Assembly: GCF_007002745.1 (NCBI RefSeq)
Contig: NZ_SGNY01000002.1
Span: 558,001 to 622,000 of the forward strand
Length of the DNA: 64,000 bases
Direction: 5' to 3'
Source of the DNA: Martinezella rhizogenes
Lineage (GTDB): Bacteria; Pseudomonadota; Alphaproteobacteria; Rhizobiales; Rhizobiaceae
Shown here in pieces: positions 35,101-42,734 of the stretch (position 1 is the stretch's first letter; every line of letters starts with the position of its first letter). Below the pieces are notes generated by a model. The model was not told the origin of the DNA and ran no database searches. It worked only from the letters and a program-made list of their open reading frames with translations. The position numbers and the translations under genes were made by a program.

Positions 35101-36147
35101 TTATTTTTTGCGATGCCGGGTCAGCCCGGTCACGATCTCGTCGGCGGAGATTGTGCCTATGATCGCGCCATTGTCGACGACACCGATCGCGCCCGAATGC
35201 TTCGCAAGCGCATCGAGAATGTCGATCAGCGGCGATGACGCAAGCGCGGTGGCGGCCACGGTCAGTCGCCCGTTTCGCTCGTCGACACCGGGCTTCATCA
35301 CGTCGGCGGCGGTGAGCATCGAGATCGGGTTCATGTTCTGCACGAAGTCAGCGACATATTGCGTGGCCGGCTGCTTGACGATCTGCTGCGGCGTACCGCA
35401 CTGGATGATACGTCCGCCTTCCATCATGGCGATGCGATTGCCGATGCGGAATGCTTCGTCCAGATCGTGACTGACGAAGAGAATGGTCTTCTTCAGCCGG
35501 CTCTGGAATTCCAGAAGCTCATCCTGCAAACGGCTCCTGATCAGCGGATCGAGCGCCGAAAACGGCTCGTCCATTAAGAGAATCGGCGCGCCGGTGGCGA
35601 AGGCACGGGCCAGCCCCACGCGCTGCTGCATGCCGCCGGAAAGTTCTCCCACCTTGCGGTCGGCCCAGGCGGAGAGGTTCACCAGTTCCAGCTGCTCGGC
35701 CACCATGCGTTTGCGCTCTGCTTCCGGTACGCCGGAAAGCTCGAGCCCGAAACCGACATTGTCGGCCACATTGCGCCAGGGCAGAAGGCCGAATTGCTGG
35801 AAGACCATGGAAACCGTGTGCGTGCGCAGGTCGCGCAACGCCTTCGCCGGGCAGCGATAGGGATCGACATAACCGGACTTGGTCTTCACACCGACATTGC
35901 CGCGCACCACCGGCGCCAGACCATTGACGGCGCGAAGCAGCGTCGATTTGCCGGATCCGGAAAGCCCCATGAGCACAAGGATTTCGCCTTCACTCACCGA
36001 CAGCGAGGCATTGGCAACACCGAGCACCAGCCCGGTTTCGTTATTGATCTCGTCGCGGGTACTGCCTCTGTCGATCATCGGCAGGGCGGCATCGGGCCGG
36101 TCGCCGAAAACGATATCGACATTTCCGAAGATGATGGCGTCGCTCAT
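35101..36147 (-). CDS. choV: Choline ABC transporter, ATP-binding subunit
   Basis: This 348-aa ATPase of the quaternary-amine (ProV/OpuAA) class has Walker A GLSGSGKSTLL, the signature LSGGMQQRVGLARA and Walker B ILLMDEPFSALDP, with a C-terminal CBS-like regulatory region (after about residue 280) as in ProV/ChoV. It energises choline uptake with ChoW and ChoX. Its ATG overlaps the choW stop by 4 bp, so expression is coupled. The order choX-choW-choV matches the Sinorhizobium operon. Confidence 0.93.
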   Translation of the reverse strand: MSDAIIFGNVDIVFGDRPDAALPMIDRGSTRDEINNETGLVLGVANASLSVSEGEILVLMGLSGSGKSTLLRAVNGLAPVVRGNVGVKTKSGYVDPYRCPAKALRDLRTHTVSMVFQQFGLLPWRNVADNVGFGLELSGVPEAERKRMVAEQLELVNLSAWADRKVGELSGGMQQRVGLARAFATGAPILLMDEPFSALDPLIRSRLQDELLEFQSRLKKTILFVSHDLDEAFRIGNRIAMMEGGRIIQCGTPQQIVKQPATQYVADFVQNMNPISMLTAADVMKPGVDERNGRLTVAATALASSPLIDILDALAKHSGAIGVVDNGAIIGTISADEIVTGLTRHRKK

Positions 36148-36995
36148 AGGTCATCCTCCGCGCCGGGAAGTCGGAAAAGCCGGTCGAGAACGATCGCCAG
36201 TATGACGATGCACAGCCCTGCCTCGAAGCCCATGGAGATGTTGACGGTGTTGAGCGCGCGCACCACCGGTACGCCGAGCCCGTTGGCGCCGACGAGAGCG
36301 GAGATGACCACCATCGACAGTGACAGCATGATCGTCTGGGTCAGGCCCGCCATGATCTGCGGCGCGGCGAAGGGAAGCTCCACCTTGCGCAGAACCTGGG
36401 ACGGCGTCGCACCGAAGGCGACCGCCGCCTCCACCAGCGCCGGTGGCGTCGAGACGATGCCGAGGCGGGTAAGCCGCACGGGGGCCGGGATGGCGAAGAT
36501 GACGGTGGCGATGAGCCCGGGAACCATGCCGAGGCCGAAAAGCACCAGCGCCGGGATAAGATAAACGAAGGTCGGGATGGTCTGCATCAGGTCCAGCACC
36601 GGGCGCATGCCGGCATAAATCCATTTGCGCCGCGCCGCCAATATGCCGAGCGGTATGCCGATGATCATGCACACGGCGCTCGCGGCCATCACCAGCGCCA
36701 GCGTTTCCGTCGTGGCTTTCCAGTAACCGAGATTGATGATGAGCAACAGGCCGAGCGCCGTGAAGAGCGGCATACCGACAGACCGGCGTGTCCAGGCCGA
36801 AAGCGCCGTCACTATCGCGACGATGATCAGCGGATGCGGCGCCTGTAAGACATAAAGCAGGGCGTTGATGACGCTTTGGAAGATGAAAGAAAGCCAATCG
36901 AAGAAAAAAGCGAGATTGCCGGTCAGCCAATCGATGGCCTCCTTGGCATATCGGCCGACAGGCAGGCGGTTTTCAGGAGCGCTGAGCCATTCCAC
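36144..36995 (-). CDS. choW: Choline ABC transporter, permease subunit
   Basis: This 283-aa permease has about six to seven membrane helices and the BPD-transport EAA-like loop VEAAVAFGATPSQVLRKVELPFAAPQIMAGL, which docks on the ATPase. GTG at 36995 (VEWLSAPENRLPVGRYAKE) gives the usual ChoW length of about 280; an upstream ATG at 37109 would add a Pro-rich stretch. AAAGG lies about 13 nt upstream. Between choX and choW is a 10-bp hairpin that may lower permease expression relative to the binding protein. Confidence 0.92.
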   Translation of the reverse strand: MEWLSAPENRLPVGRYAKEAIDWLTGNLAFFFDWLSFIFQSVINALLYVLQAPHPLIIVAIVTALSAWTRRSVGMPLFTALGLLLIINLGYWKATTETLALVMAASAVCMIIGIPLGILAARRKWIYAGMRPVLDLMQTIPTFVYLIPALVLFGLGMVPGLIATVIFAIPAPVRLTRLGIVSTPPALVEAAVAFGATPSQVLRKVELPFAAPQIMAGLTQTIMLSLSMVVISALVGANGLGVPVVRALNTVNISMGFEAGLCIVILAIVLDRLFRLPGAEDDL

Positions 36996-37137
36996 GGTAA
37001 GAAAAGACCTTTCGTGAACAAATGCAGAAACGACGGCCGGCAGCGGGACTGCCGGGCGCGGTGCTGGCGCGTGACCTGCGATGCGGCAAAATTCGCCGGC
37101 TGAGGTCATGCATGGGCATCGTTATTTCCCGCTGCAA

Positions 37138-37160
37138 TCCGGCCTGTCGCACAGGCCGGA
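37138..37160 (-). terminator. Intercistronic hairpin choX-choW
   Basis: TCCGGCCTGT and ACAGGCCGGA form a perfect 10-bp stem with a 3-nt loop, 23 nt after the choX stop. No T-run follows, so it is more likely an mRNA-stability element protecting the choX message than a full terminator. Confidence 0.6.
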
Positions 37161-37182
37161 CGCAGTCATGCATAGTCTTGCG

Positions 37183-38136
37183 TTAAAGGCCCAGTGCCTT
37201 CTTGGCGGCGGGCAAGGCGTCGGCACTACCGTCCCTGGTCTTGACGTTTGCGAGCCAGGGCTCGATCGCTGCCGGATTGGCCTTCAGCCAGGCGGTCGCT
37301 GCCGCTTCGCCCTCAAGGCCGTCATTCAGGATCTTGCCCATGATCTCGTTTTCCATGGGCAGGGAAAATTGCAGGTTCTTCAGAAACGCGCCGACATTCG
37401 GGCACTCCTCGACATAACCCTTGCGCACATTGGTATGGATCGTCGCGCCCCCGAGATTGGGGCCGAAGACCTCGTCGCCACCGGTCAGGTAGGTCAGCTT
37501 GAAATTCGCATTCATCGGGTGCGGTTCCCAGCCGAGGAAGACGATCGGCTCGCCGGATTTTTCCGCACGGGCAACCTGCGACAGCATGCCCTGTTCGGAA
37601 GACTCCACCACCTCGAATGATTTCAGGCCGAAACTATCCTTGGCCACCATGTCGAGGATCAGGCGATTGCCGTCATTGCCCGGCTCGATGCCGTAAATCT
37701 TGCCGCCGAGATCGGCGCTATGGGCGGCGATATCCTTGAAGTCCTTGATACCGAGTTCGGCACCCTTGGCGTTAGTCGCCAGCGTGTATTTGGCGCCCGT
37801 CAGGTTTTCACGCAGCGTCTCAACAGATTTGTCTTCGCGGTAAGGCGCGATATCGCCTTCCATGGTCGGCATCCAGTTGCCGAGGAAGACATCGATGTCC
37901 TTGTTTTTCAAGGATGTATAGGTAACGGGTACGGAGAGAAGCTTGACGTCGGTTTCATAACCCAGGCTTTTCAGGAGTACGGTGGCGGTCGCCGTTGTGG
38001 CCGTGATGTCGGTCCAGCCAACATCTGAGAAACGCACCGTACCGCAACTTGCCGGCTCGGCGGCACCGGCCGCGCTGAACGTCATGGAGGAGATTGCTGC
38101 GGCCAGGGCCAGACAGCGGCTTCTATTTGCAAACAT
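37183..38136 (-). CDS. choX: Choline ABC transporter, periplasmic binding protein
   Basis: This 317-aa protein begins with a signal peptide ([27 protein letters not shown]) and has the OpuAC/ChoX fold: [43 protein letters not shown] and [12 protein letters not shown] provide the aromatic cage that binds the trimethylammonium group. ATG at 38136 follows GGGAGC; the upstream frame is not signal-like. It heads choXWV and should be the most abundant product. Choline feeds glycine betaine and phosphatidylcholine synthesis in Agrobacterium. Confidence 0.94.
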   Translation of the reverse strand: MFANRSRCLALAAAISSMTFSAAGAAEPASCGTVRFSDVGWTDITATTATATVLLKSLGYETDVKLLSVPVTYTSLKNKDIDVFLGNWMPTMEGDIAPYREDKSVETLRENLTGAKYTLATNAKGAELGIKDFKDIAAHSADLGGKIYGIEPGNDGNRLILDMVAKDSFGLKSFEVVESSEQGMLSQVARAEKSGEPIVFLGWEPHPMNANFKLTYLTGGDEVFGPNLGGATIHTNVRKGYVEECPNVGAFLKNLQFSLPMENEIMGKILNDGLEGEAAATAWLKANPAAIEPWLANVKTRDGSADALPAAKKALGL

Positions 38137-38470
38137 TGTTTGCTCCCTTTTTTTTCGTTCCCTTGCCATTATCAATATCTGCCGGCCACAATCAACTCGC
38201 GTGCATTTGCGTGCTTTGGCCCACCGTTTGCGACAAAACCGTGAAAATGTCGGCCTTCAACCGTGTAATGTCGAGAATGGCAGGCCGCGGAAATCTGTGT
38301 TTTTTCCATCTCCGCACTTTTCAACCCGCTTCTTCGCCGTCAAAAGACGCAGATTGCAGCATCGGCTCGGGAATGAGAATCGGTTTTGCAAGGCGCGATG
38401 CGCCGATTCAGAAAATTGGAGCATGGTTGCGACGCGTCTGACGAACGCAAAGGCGCTCCGGGAGTGGATA

Positions 38471-39052
38471 ATGGCAAAACTCTATTTCAATTATTCGACG
38501 ATGAATGCCGGCAAATCGACCATGCTGCTGCAGGCGTCCTATAATTATCAGGAACGCGGCATGCGCACCCTGATCTTCACGGCCGCCTTCGACAACCGGG
38601 CGGGCGTCGGTCGCGTCGCCTCGCGCATCGGCCTGTCCTCCGACGCCCTGACCTTCGATGAAAATACCGACCTCTTCGCCGAGGTATCGGCCCTTAATGC
38701 CGAAGCGCCGGTCGCCTGCGTTTTCATCGACGAAGCCAACTTTCTCTCCGAACACCATGTCTGGCAGCTGGCCAACATTGCCGACAGGCTGAATATTCCG
38801 GTCATGACCTATGGCCTGCGCACGGATTTTCAGGGCAAGCTATTCCCCGCCTCGAAGGAACTGCTCGCCATCGCCGACGAGCTTCGCGAAATCCGCACCA
38901 TCTGCCATTGCGGTCGCAAGGCGACGATGGTGGCCCGTTTCGACAATGAAGGAAAGGTCGTGACGGAAGGCGCGCAGATCGAGGTCGGCGGCAATGAAAA
39001 ATACGTTTCCTTCTGCCGCCGCCATTGGGTGGAGACCATCAAGGGCGGCTAA
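38471..39052 (+). CDS. tdk: Thymidine kinase
   Basis: This 193-aa enzyme phosphorylates thymidine to dTMP in salvage. The Walker [11 protein letters not shown] is at residues 9-17, the DExx-like [11 protein letters not shown] follows, and the substrate-lasso region [17 protein letters not shown] is typical of type II TK. A C-terminal zinc site is visible as CHCGRKA and FCRRHW. The ATG at 38471 follows GGGAGTGG; longer frames upstream are low-quality extensions. It is divergent from choX and 113 bp before pseudoazurin. Confidence 0.95.
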   Translation: MAKLYFNYSTMNAGKSTMLLQASYNYQERGMRTLIFTAAFDNRAGVGRVASRIGLSSDALTFDENTDLFAEVSALNAEAPVACVFIDEANFLSEHHVWQLANIADRLNIPVMTYGLRTDFQGKLFPASKELLAIADELREIRTICHCGRKATMVARFDNEGKVVTEGAQIEVGGNEKYVSFCRRHWVETIKGG

Positions 39053-39075
39053 GCCTCTGCGTCCGGTTGCCGCAT

Positions 39076-39089
39076 TTGATTTTTCGCAA
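39076..39089 (+). promoter_or_regulatory. Candidate FNR/NnrR-type site before pseudoazurin
   Basis: TTGATTTTTCGCAA reads TTGAT-N4-CGCAA. It combines the FNR/FixK half-site TTGAT with a CGCAA half-site resembling NnrR boxes. It lies 77 bp upstream of the pseudoazurin ATG, a reasonable distance for an activator of an anaerobically induced electron carrier. Confidence 0.5.
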
Positions 39090-39165
39090 AGATGGCTGCC
39101 CTGCTCCTGCGCTAAGACGAGGACGACACATTCGCGTGGATGTGCTTTCTCTCAGGAGCAAAATT

Positions 39166-39618
39166 ATGCAGAACAAAACTGCCAAATTCGCCAGCCTCGC
39201 CATCATCGCAGGCCTTTTCGCCTTTCCCGCCCTCTCGGCTGAAATCGAAGTAAAGATGCTCAACAAGGGCAGCGACGGCCAGGCGATGGTCTTCGAACCG
39301 GCAACCGTCAAGGCCGCCGTCGGTGACGTCATCACCTTCGTTCCGGTCGACAAGGGCCATGATGCGGCAGCCGTCAAGGAAATGATCCCCGAGGGCGTCG
39401 CCGACTTCAAGGGCAAGATGAACGAGACGGTGAAGGTGACGGTCGACAAGGAAGGCGCTTATGTCGTCAAATGCACACCGCATCTGGGCATGGGCATGGT
39501 CGCTCTCATTGTCGTTGGCGACGCACCGCCGGCCAATCTGGATGCTGTCAAGAACGGCAAGCTGCCGAAGAAAGCCCGTGACCGGCTGAATGCCGAGATC
39601 ACCAAACTCGGCCTGTAA
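39166..39618 (+). CDS. Pseudoazurin (type I copper protein)
   Basis: This 150-aa exported cupredoxin has a signal peptide ending PALSA-E at about residue 25. The type I copper ligands are H65 (KGHDAA), C103, H106 and M111 in [12 protein letters not shown]. Pseudoazurin donates electrons to the copper nitrite reductase NirK or to N2O reductase in the periplasm during denitrification. AGGAG precedes the start. No nir or nor genes adjoin, but an FNR/NnrR-like site does. The length is near the usual 145-150 aa. Confidence 0.95.
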   Translation: MQNKTAKFASLAIIAGLFAFPALSAEIEVKMLNKGSDGQAMVFEPATVKAAVGDVITFVPVDKGHDAAAVKEMIPEGVADFKGKMNETVKVTVDKEGAYVVKCTPHLGMGMVALIVVGDAPPANLDAVKNGKLPKKARDRLNAEITKLGL

Positions 39619-39859
39619 CCGCATATCCCCGCGGCTCCGCGCCGGCAATATCCGGTTAAGCAGTCTGAGCATGCCGGAATGGCCGACGCGGACCGCAGGT
39701 TGAGAAAAGTTTCGCAATCATGTTGTATCCCGGTTGACCGGGACATATCTGGAAGACAGTAAATGACCGTGGTTTTTCCGAAGCACCGAAGGGCGCCCGG
39801 TTGAACCGCGGATTTTTCTTCCGGCGTCCAGCCCCACGGGCAGAGGAGACTATGACGAC

Positions 39860-41017
39860 ATGATCGACCGGATCACCGCATTGATTCAGGCAGCCTTCAG
39901 CGCCATCGGCAAGGCCGCCGGCATGGTCGTCGCCTGGCTTTTGTGGCCCTTCATGGCCGCCCATGGCTGGTATCGCGACCGCAACTGGATCATCAAGGGA
40001 CCGATCGCTCTGGTTCTCATCCTGCTTGCCGGCTTCTACGGATATTTCGTCTGGCAGACGCAGGTCTGGAGCAATTTCGACCCGGATTACATTTCCCGTT
40101 ACAAGCTGGCCGAACGCACCGTGCCGCCCGGACAGGAATTGCCGGCAGCCACCCCGGCTGCAGCCGCCGGCGCCACCGGCGCTGCCGCCAACACGTCCGC
40201 ACCCGTGTGCCAGCGATCCGCCATCGTCGATGCCGCCGCTGATCTCACCGATTTCAACGTCAACCAGAACGCATGGATTTCCTCCATGCTGCTTTACCGT
40301 CTCGGCCTCTTCGGCATGGATTGGGACAGCACGCCGTTTCTGGATAACAAGGCTTCGTTCCAGCGTGGCGTGAACCAGGCCGTGCGCCGCACCTCGGTGG
40401 AACTGGTGGATACGCTCGGCCGCGTGCGCGGCACCTCTGGTATCAACAACAATCTCCAGGAAGCGCGTGGCAACATGCAGTTCAGCGAATATTCCTGGTA
40501 TTTCGGCCTTGATCCCTTCGGTCCGAAGACGCCGACACCCAGCTACTACCGCGCCGCCATCCGCAGTTTCCAGGCTTTCAACGGCGAACTGACCGCCTGC
40601 AAAGCGGTTTTCGATACCCGCGCCGACAACCTCATCCAGTTCATCGACCGCATTGCCGGCGATATCGGCTCCACATCGGCAATTCTGCGCGAGCGTTCGG
40701 AGAACTATAATGGCGGCTGGTTCGACACCCGCGCCGACGACCGTTTCTGGTTCGCCTATGGCCAGCTCTACGGTTATTACGGCGTGCTTTCGGCCGCCGG
40801 ATCGGACTTCGCGCAGGTCATCCGCGAGCGTAACCTCACCAACCTGTGGAACGACACGCTGGTGCAGACCCGCGCGGCGCTGCGCATCCAGCCGGCGATC
40901 ATTTCCAACGGCGAGGAAAGCGGCTGGATCATGCCCTCGCATCTCGCCACCATGGGATTTTACGTGCTGCGGGTTCGCTCGAACCTCGTCGAGCTCCGTT
41001 CCGTTCTCGACCGCTGA
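39860..41017 (+). CDS. DUF2333 family membrane protein
   Basis: This 385-aa protein has one N-terminal membrane helix (GPIALVLILLAGFYGYFVWQ) preceded by a short amphipathic start. The bulk, after a Pro/Ala-rich linker, is the DUF2333 domain (SAIVDAAADLTDFNVNQNAWISSMLLYRLGLFGMDW and SWYFGLDPFGPKTPTPSYYRAAIRSFQAFN). It should face the periplasm; its role is unknown. AGGAG lies 12 nt before the ATG. The open frame on its opposite strand is a shadow. Confidence 0.85.
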   Translation: MIDRITALIQAAFSAIGKAAGMVVAWLLWPFMAAHGWYRDRNWIIKGPIALVLILLAGFYGYFVWQTQVWSNFDPDYISRYKLAERTVPPGQELPAATPAAAAGATGAAANTSAPVCQRSAIVDAAADLTDFNVNQNAWISSMLLYRLGLFGMDWDSTPFLDNKASFQRGVNQAVRRTSVELVDTLGRVRGTSGINNNLQEARGNMQFSEYSWYFGLDPFGPKTPTPSYYRAAIRSFQAFNGELTACKAVFDTRADNLIQFIDRIAGDIGSTSAILRERSENYNGGWFDTRADDRFWFAYGQLYGYYGVLSAAGSDFAQVIRERNLTNLWNDTLVQTRAALRIQPAIISNGEESGWIMPSHLATMGFYVLRVRSNLVELRSVLDR

Positions 41018-41044
41018 CAATGATGCCGGCCCTTTGCGGCCGGC

Positions 41045-41761
41045 TCAATCTATCAGGCGCTGACGTATGGTCTTTGCCACCAGTTGCGTGCGGTTGACGC
41101 AGTCGAGCTTGCGCATGGCGTTGTTCATATAGGTATTGACGGTGTGCTCCGAGATGGAGAGAAGCTCGGCGATCTCCACGGAGGTCTTGCCCTGCGCGGT
41201 CCAGCGCACCACATCGAGCTCCCGTTTCGTCAAGGGTGACGGGCTTTTGGAGCCGATGCGGCAAAGACGGTCATAGACCTCCAGAGCATGCAGCACGATC
41301 ATGCCCAGTTCATTCAGCGATGCCTGTGAGAGGGCATCGCGATCGCCGGCAAAATTCATCAGATGCCGGTTTCCGCTCATGCCGCTGACCGGCACCATGA
41401 GCCCGGAGGTGATGCCGATGCTGCCGAGCGATGCCCCCGCTTCCGCCAGGGTTCCGCAGGCAATATCCGCGTCGTCCAGCGACCAGTATTGCGGCATCAT
41501 CGATGAGGCGCCACGCTTGATAACGGGACACTCGCCAAGCGCACCATTCGCCGTCATCGCATTCACAACCCAGACCGGCAGGCTGCTTTCCACAACTGTT
41601 GGCAAGGCATAGGCATTGCTGCCGCCGGGTAATTTCATCAGTGTCACATGCGCATAACCGAACGCGCGCATTACCTCTAGCAGCGCCATCAGCCATTGCT
41701 GCCTGTCGGCAGCGGCCGACAGGTCACGGCAAAGTCTGGCCTGGCGCTCCGTTTTCGACAT
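41045..41761 (-). CDS. LuxR-family regulator with autoinducer-binding domain (LuxR solo)
   Basis: This 238-aa protein has an N-terminal autoinducer-binding-like domain (MPQYWSLDDADIACG, SGLMVPVSGMSGNRHLMNFAGD) and a C-terminal LuxR HTH with LTKRELDVVRWTAQGKTSVEIAELLSISEHTVNTYMNNAMRKL. No luxI-type synthase lies nearby, so it is a LuxR solo that may sense a self-made or foreign acyl-homoserine lactone or a plant signal. Its stop lies 27 bp from the convergent DUF2333 stop. The ligand cannot be predicted. Confidence 0.88.
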   Translation of the reverse strand: MSKTERQARLCRDLSAAADRQQWLMALLEVMRAFGYAHVTLMKLPGGSNAYALPTVVESSLPVWVVNAMTANGALGECPVIKRGASSMMPQYWSLDDADIACGTLAEAGASLGSIGITSGLMVPVSGMSGNRHLMNFAGDRDALSQASLNELGMIVLHALEVYDRLCRIGSKSPSPLTKRELDVVRWTAQGKTSVEIAELLSISEHTVNTYMNNAMRKLDCVNRTQLVAKTIRQRLID

Positions 41762-41861
41762 TCAGCCACCACCACCCGATGGGCGCAAAATGCCCCAATG
41801 TGAGGAACAGACAGCAAAGGCGAAGACGGTTGCGACCTTCATGACCGGCGGACCACCTGAA

Positions 41862-42383
41862 TTAAAGCGCGGGTTTTTCGGACTTGCCCTTTGGCTTGGC
41901 CATCAGTTTTTCCAGAAAACCGAGCATAACCGCCGAGACGACAAAAGCCAGATGAATGATGGTGAACCACATCAGCTTGCTGTCCGAATATTGGTTGGCG
42001 TTGAGGAATATCTGCAGCAGATGGATGGACGAAATCGCCACGATCGACGATGCGACCTTGATCTTCAGACTGCCGGCATCGAGCTTGCCAAGAAACGAAA
42101 CCTCGTCATCCGCATTGTCGAAGCGGCTGACGAAATTCTCGTAACCGGAAATCATCACCATGACGATCAGGCTGGCGACCAGCGCCGCATCGATCAACCC
42201 AAGCATGGCGAGGATCATATCCGACTCGTCATAAATAAAGACGTTTTTTGCAACCTTCAGGAATTTGAGCGCGAAGGAAAACGCATAAACCGCCAGCGCC
42301 GCGACAAGCCCGAGATAAAAAACGACGAGCAGCCAGCGGCTGGAGAGGATGATCCGCTCGACGAGCAGTTCAAGAGACTTCAT
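41862..42383 (-). CDS. UPF0114 (YqhA/TIGR00645) family membrane protein
   Basis: This 173-aa protein has about four helices: LLVERIILSSRWLLVVFYLGLVAALAVYAF, MILAMLGLIDAALVASLIVMVMISGYENFVSR, VASSIVAISSIHLLQIFLNA and MWFTIIHLAFVVSAVMLGFLEKLM. The GYENFVSR and HLLQIFLN motifs are the family signature. Function is unknown. ATG at 42383 (MKSLELLVERII) matches the family start; the longer open frame is not used. Divergent from the heme receptor with 351 bp between starts. Confidence 0.9.
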   Translation of the reverse strand: MKSLELLVERIILSSRWLLVVFYLGLVAALAVYAFSFALKFLKVAKNVFIYDESDMILAMLGLIDAALVASLIVMVMISGYENFVSRFDNADDEVSFLGKLDAGSLKIKVASSIVAISSIHLLQIFLNANQYSDSKLMWFTIIHLAFVVSAVMLGFLEKLMAKPKGKSEKPAL

Positions 42384-42734
42384 TTCCGTATCCGATAATA
42401 ATCTGTTTACTGTTGGAGCATGCTTTCTTTCGCCATGTAAACTGGCTGCGAATATCCTAGCAAGCGGCAATGTCGGGACTTTGGCGGCACCATGGCGTTT
42501 TTGCCGCATTCAGCGGCTGGAAGACGCCACGACAGCTCGTAACATTTCTGCAACATACCGTTATGCTTTAAAACATGATGCGAAAAGTCATATATAATAT
42601 GTTGACAGTTATCATCATGTTTTCTAGTCCTCACCTATCGGCTCGCCCGTAACAATTCAGAACATTTTCAGCCGCGCACAAGTGCGGCGCGTTTTCGCGC
42701 GCCGTGTTTATCCGCGCGCATACCGGGGGTACTA
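42384..42734. other. Intergenic region upstream of the heme receptor
   Basis: 351 bp between divergent genes. Its middle is AT-rich and holds a TATAAT (42593-42598), a TTGACA (42602-42607) overlapping an IRO-type box, and a GC-rich 70-bp leader. No gene is supported. Promoters for both UPF0114 and the heme receptor must be here. Confidence 0.7.
42603..42617 (+). promoter_or_regulatory. IRO/RirA-type iron-responsive box
   Basis: TGACAGTTATCATCA matches TGA-N9-TCA exactly, the rhizobial iron-responsive operator bound by RirA. It overlaps a TTGACA -35-like hexamer, so repression in iron-replete cells would be by promoter occlusion. Confidence 0.65.

Noticed and set aside
39656..41020. 454-codon minus-strand frame
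   Set aside because: Antisense of the DUF2333 gene, without ribosome-binding site or domain.
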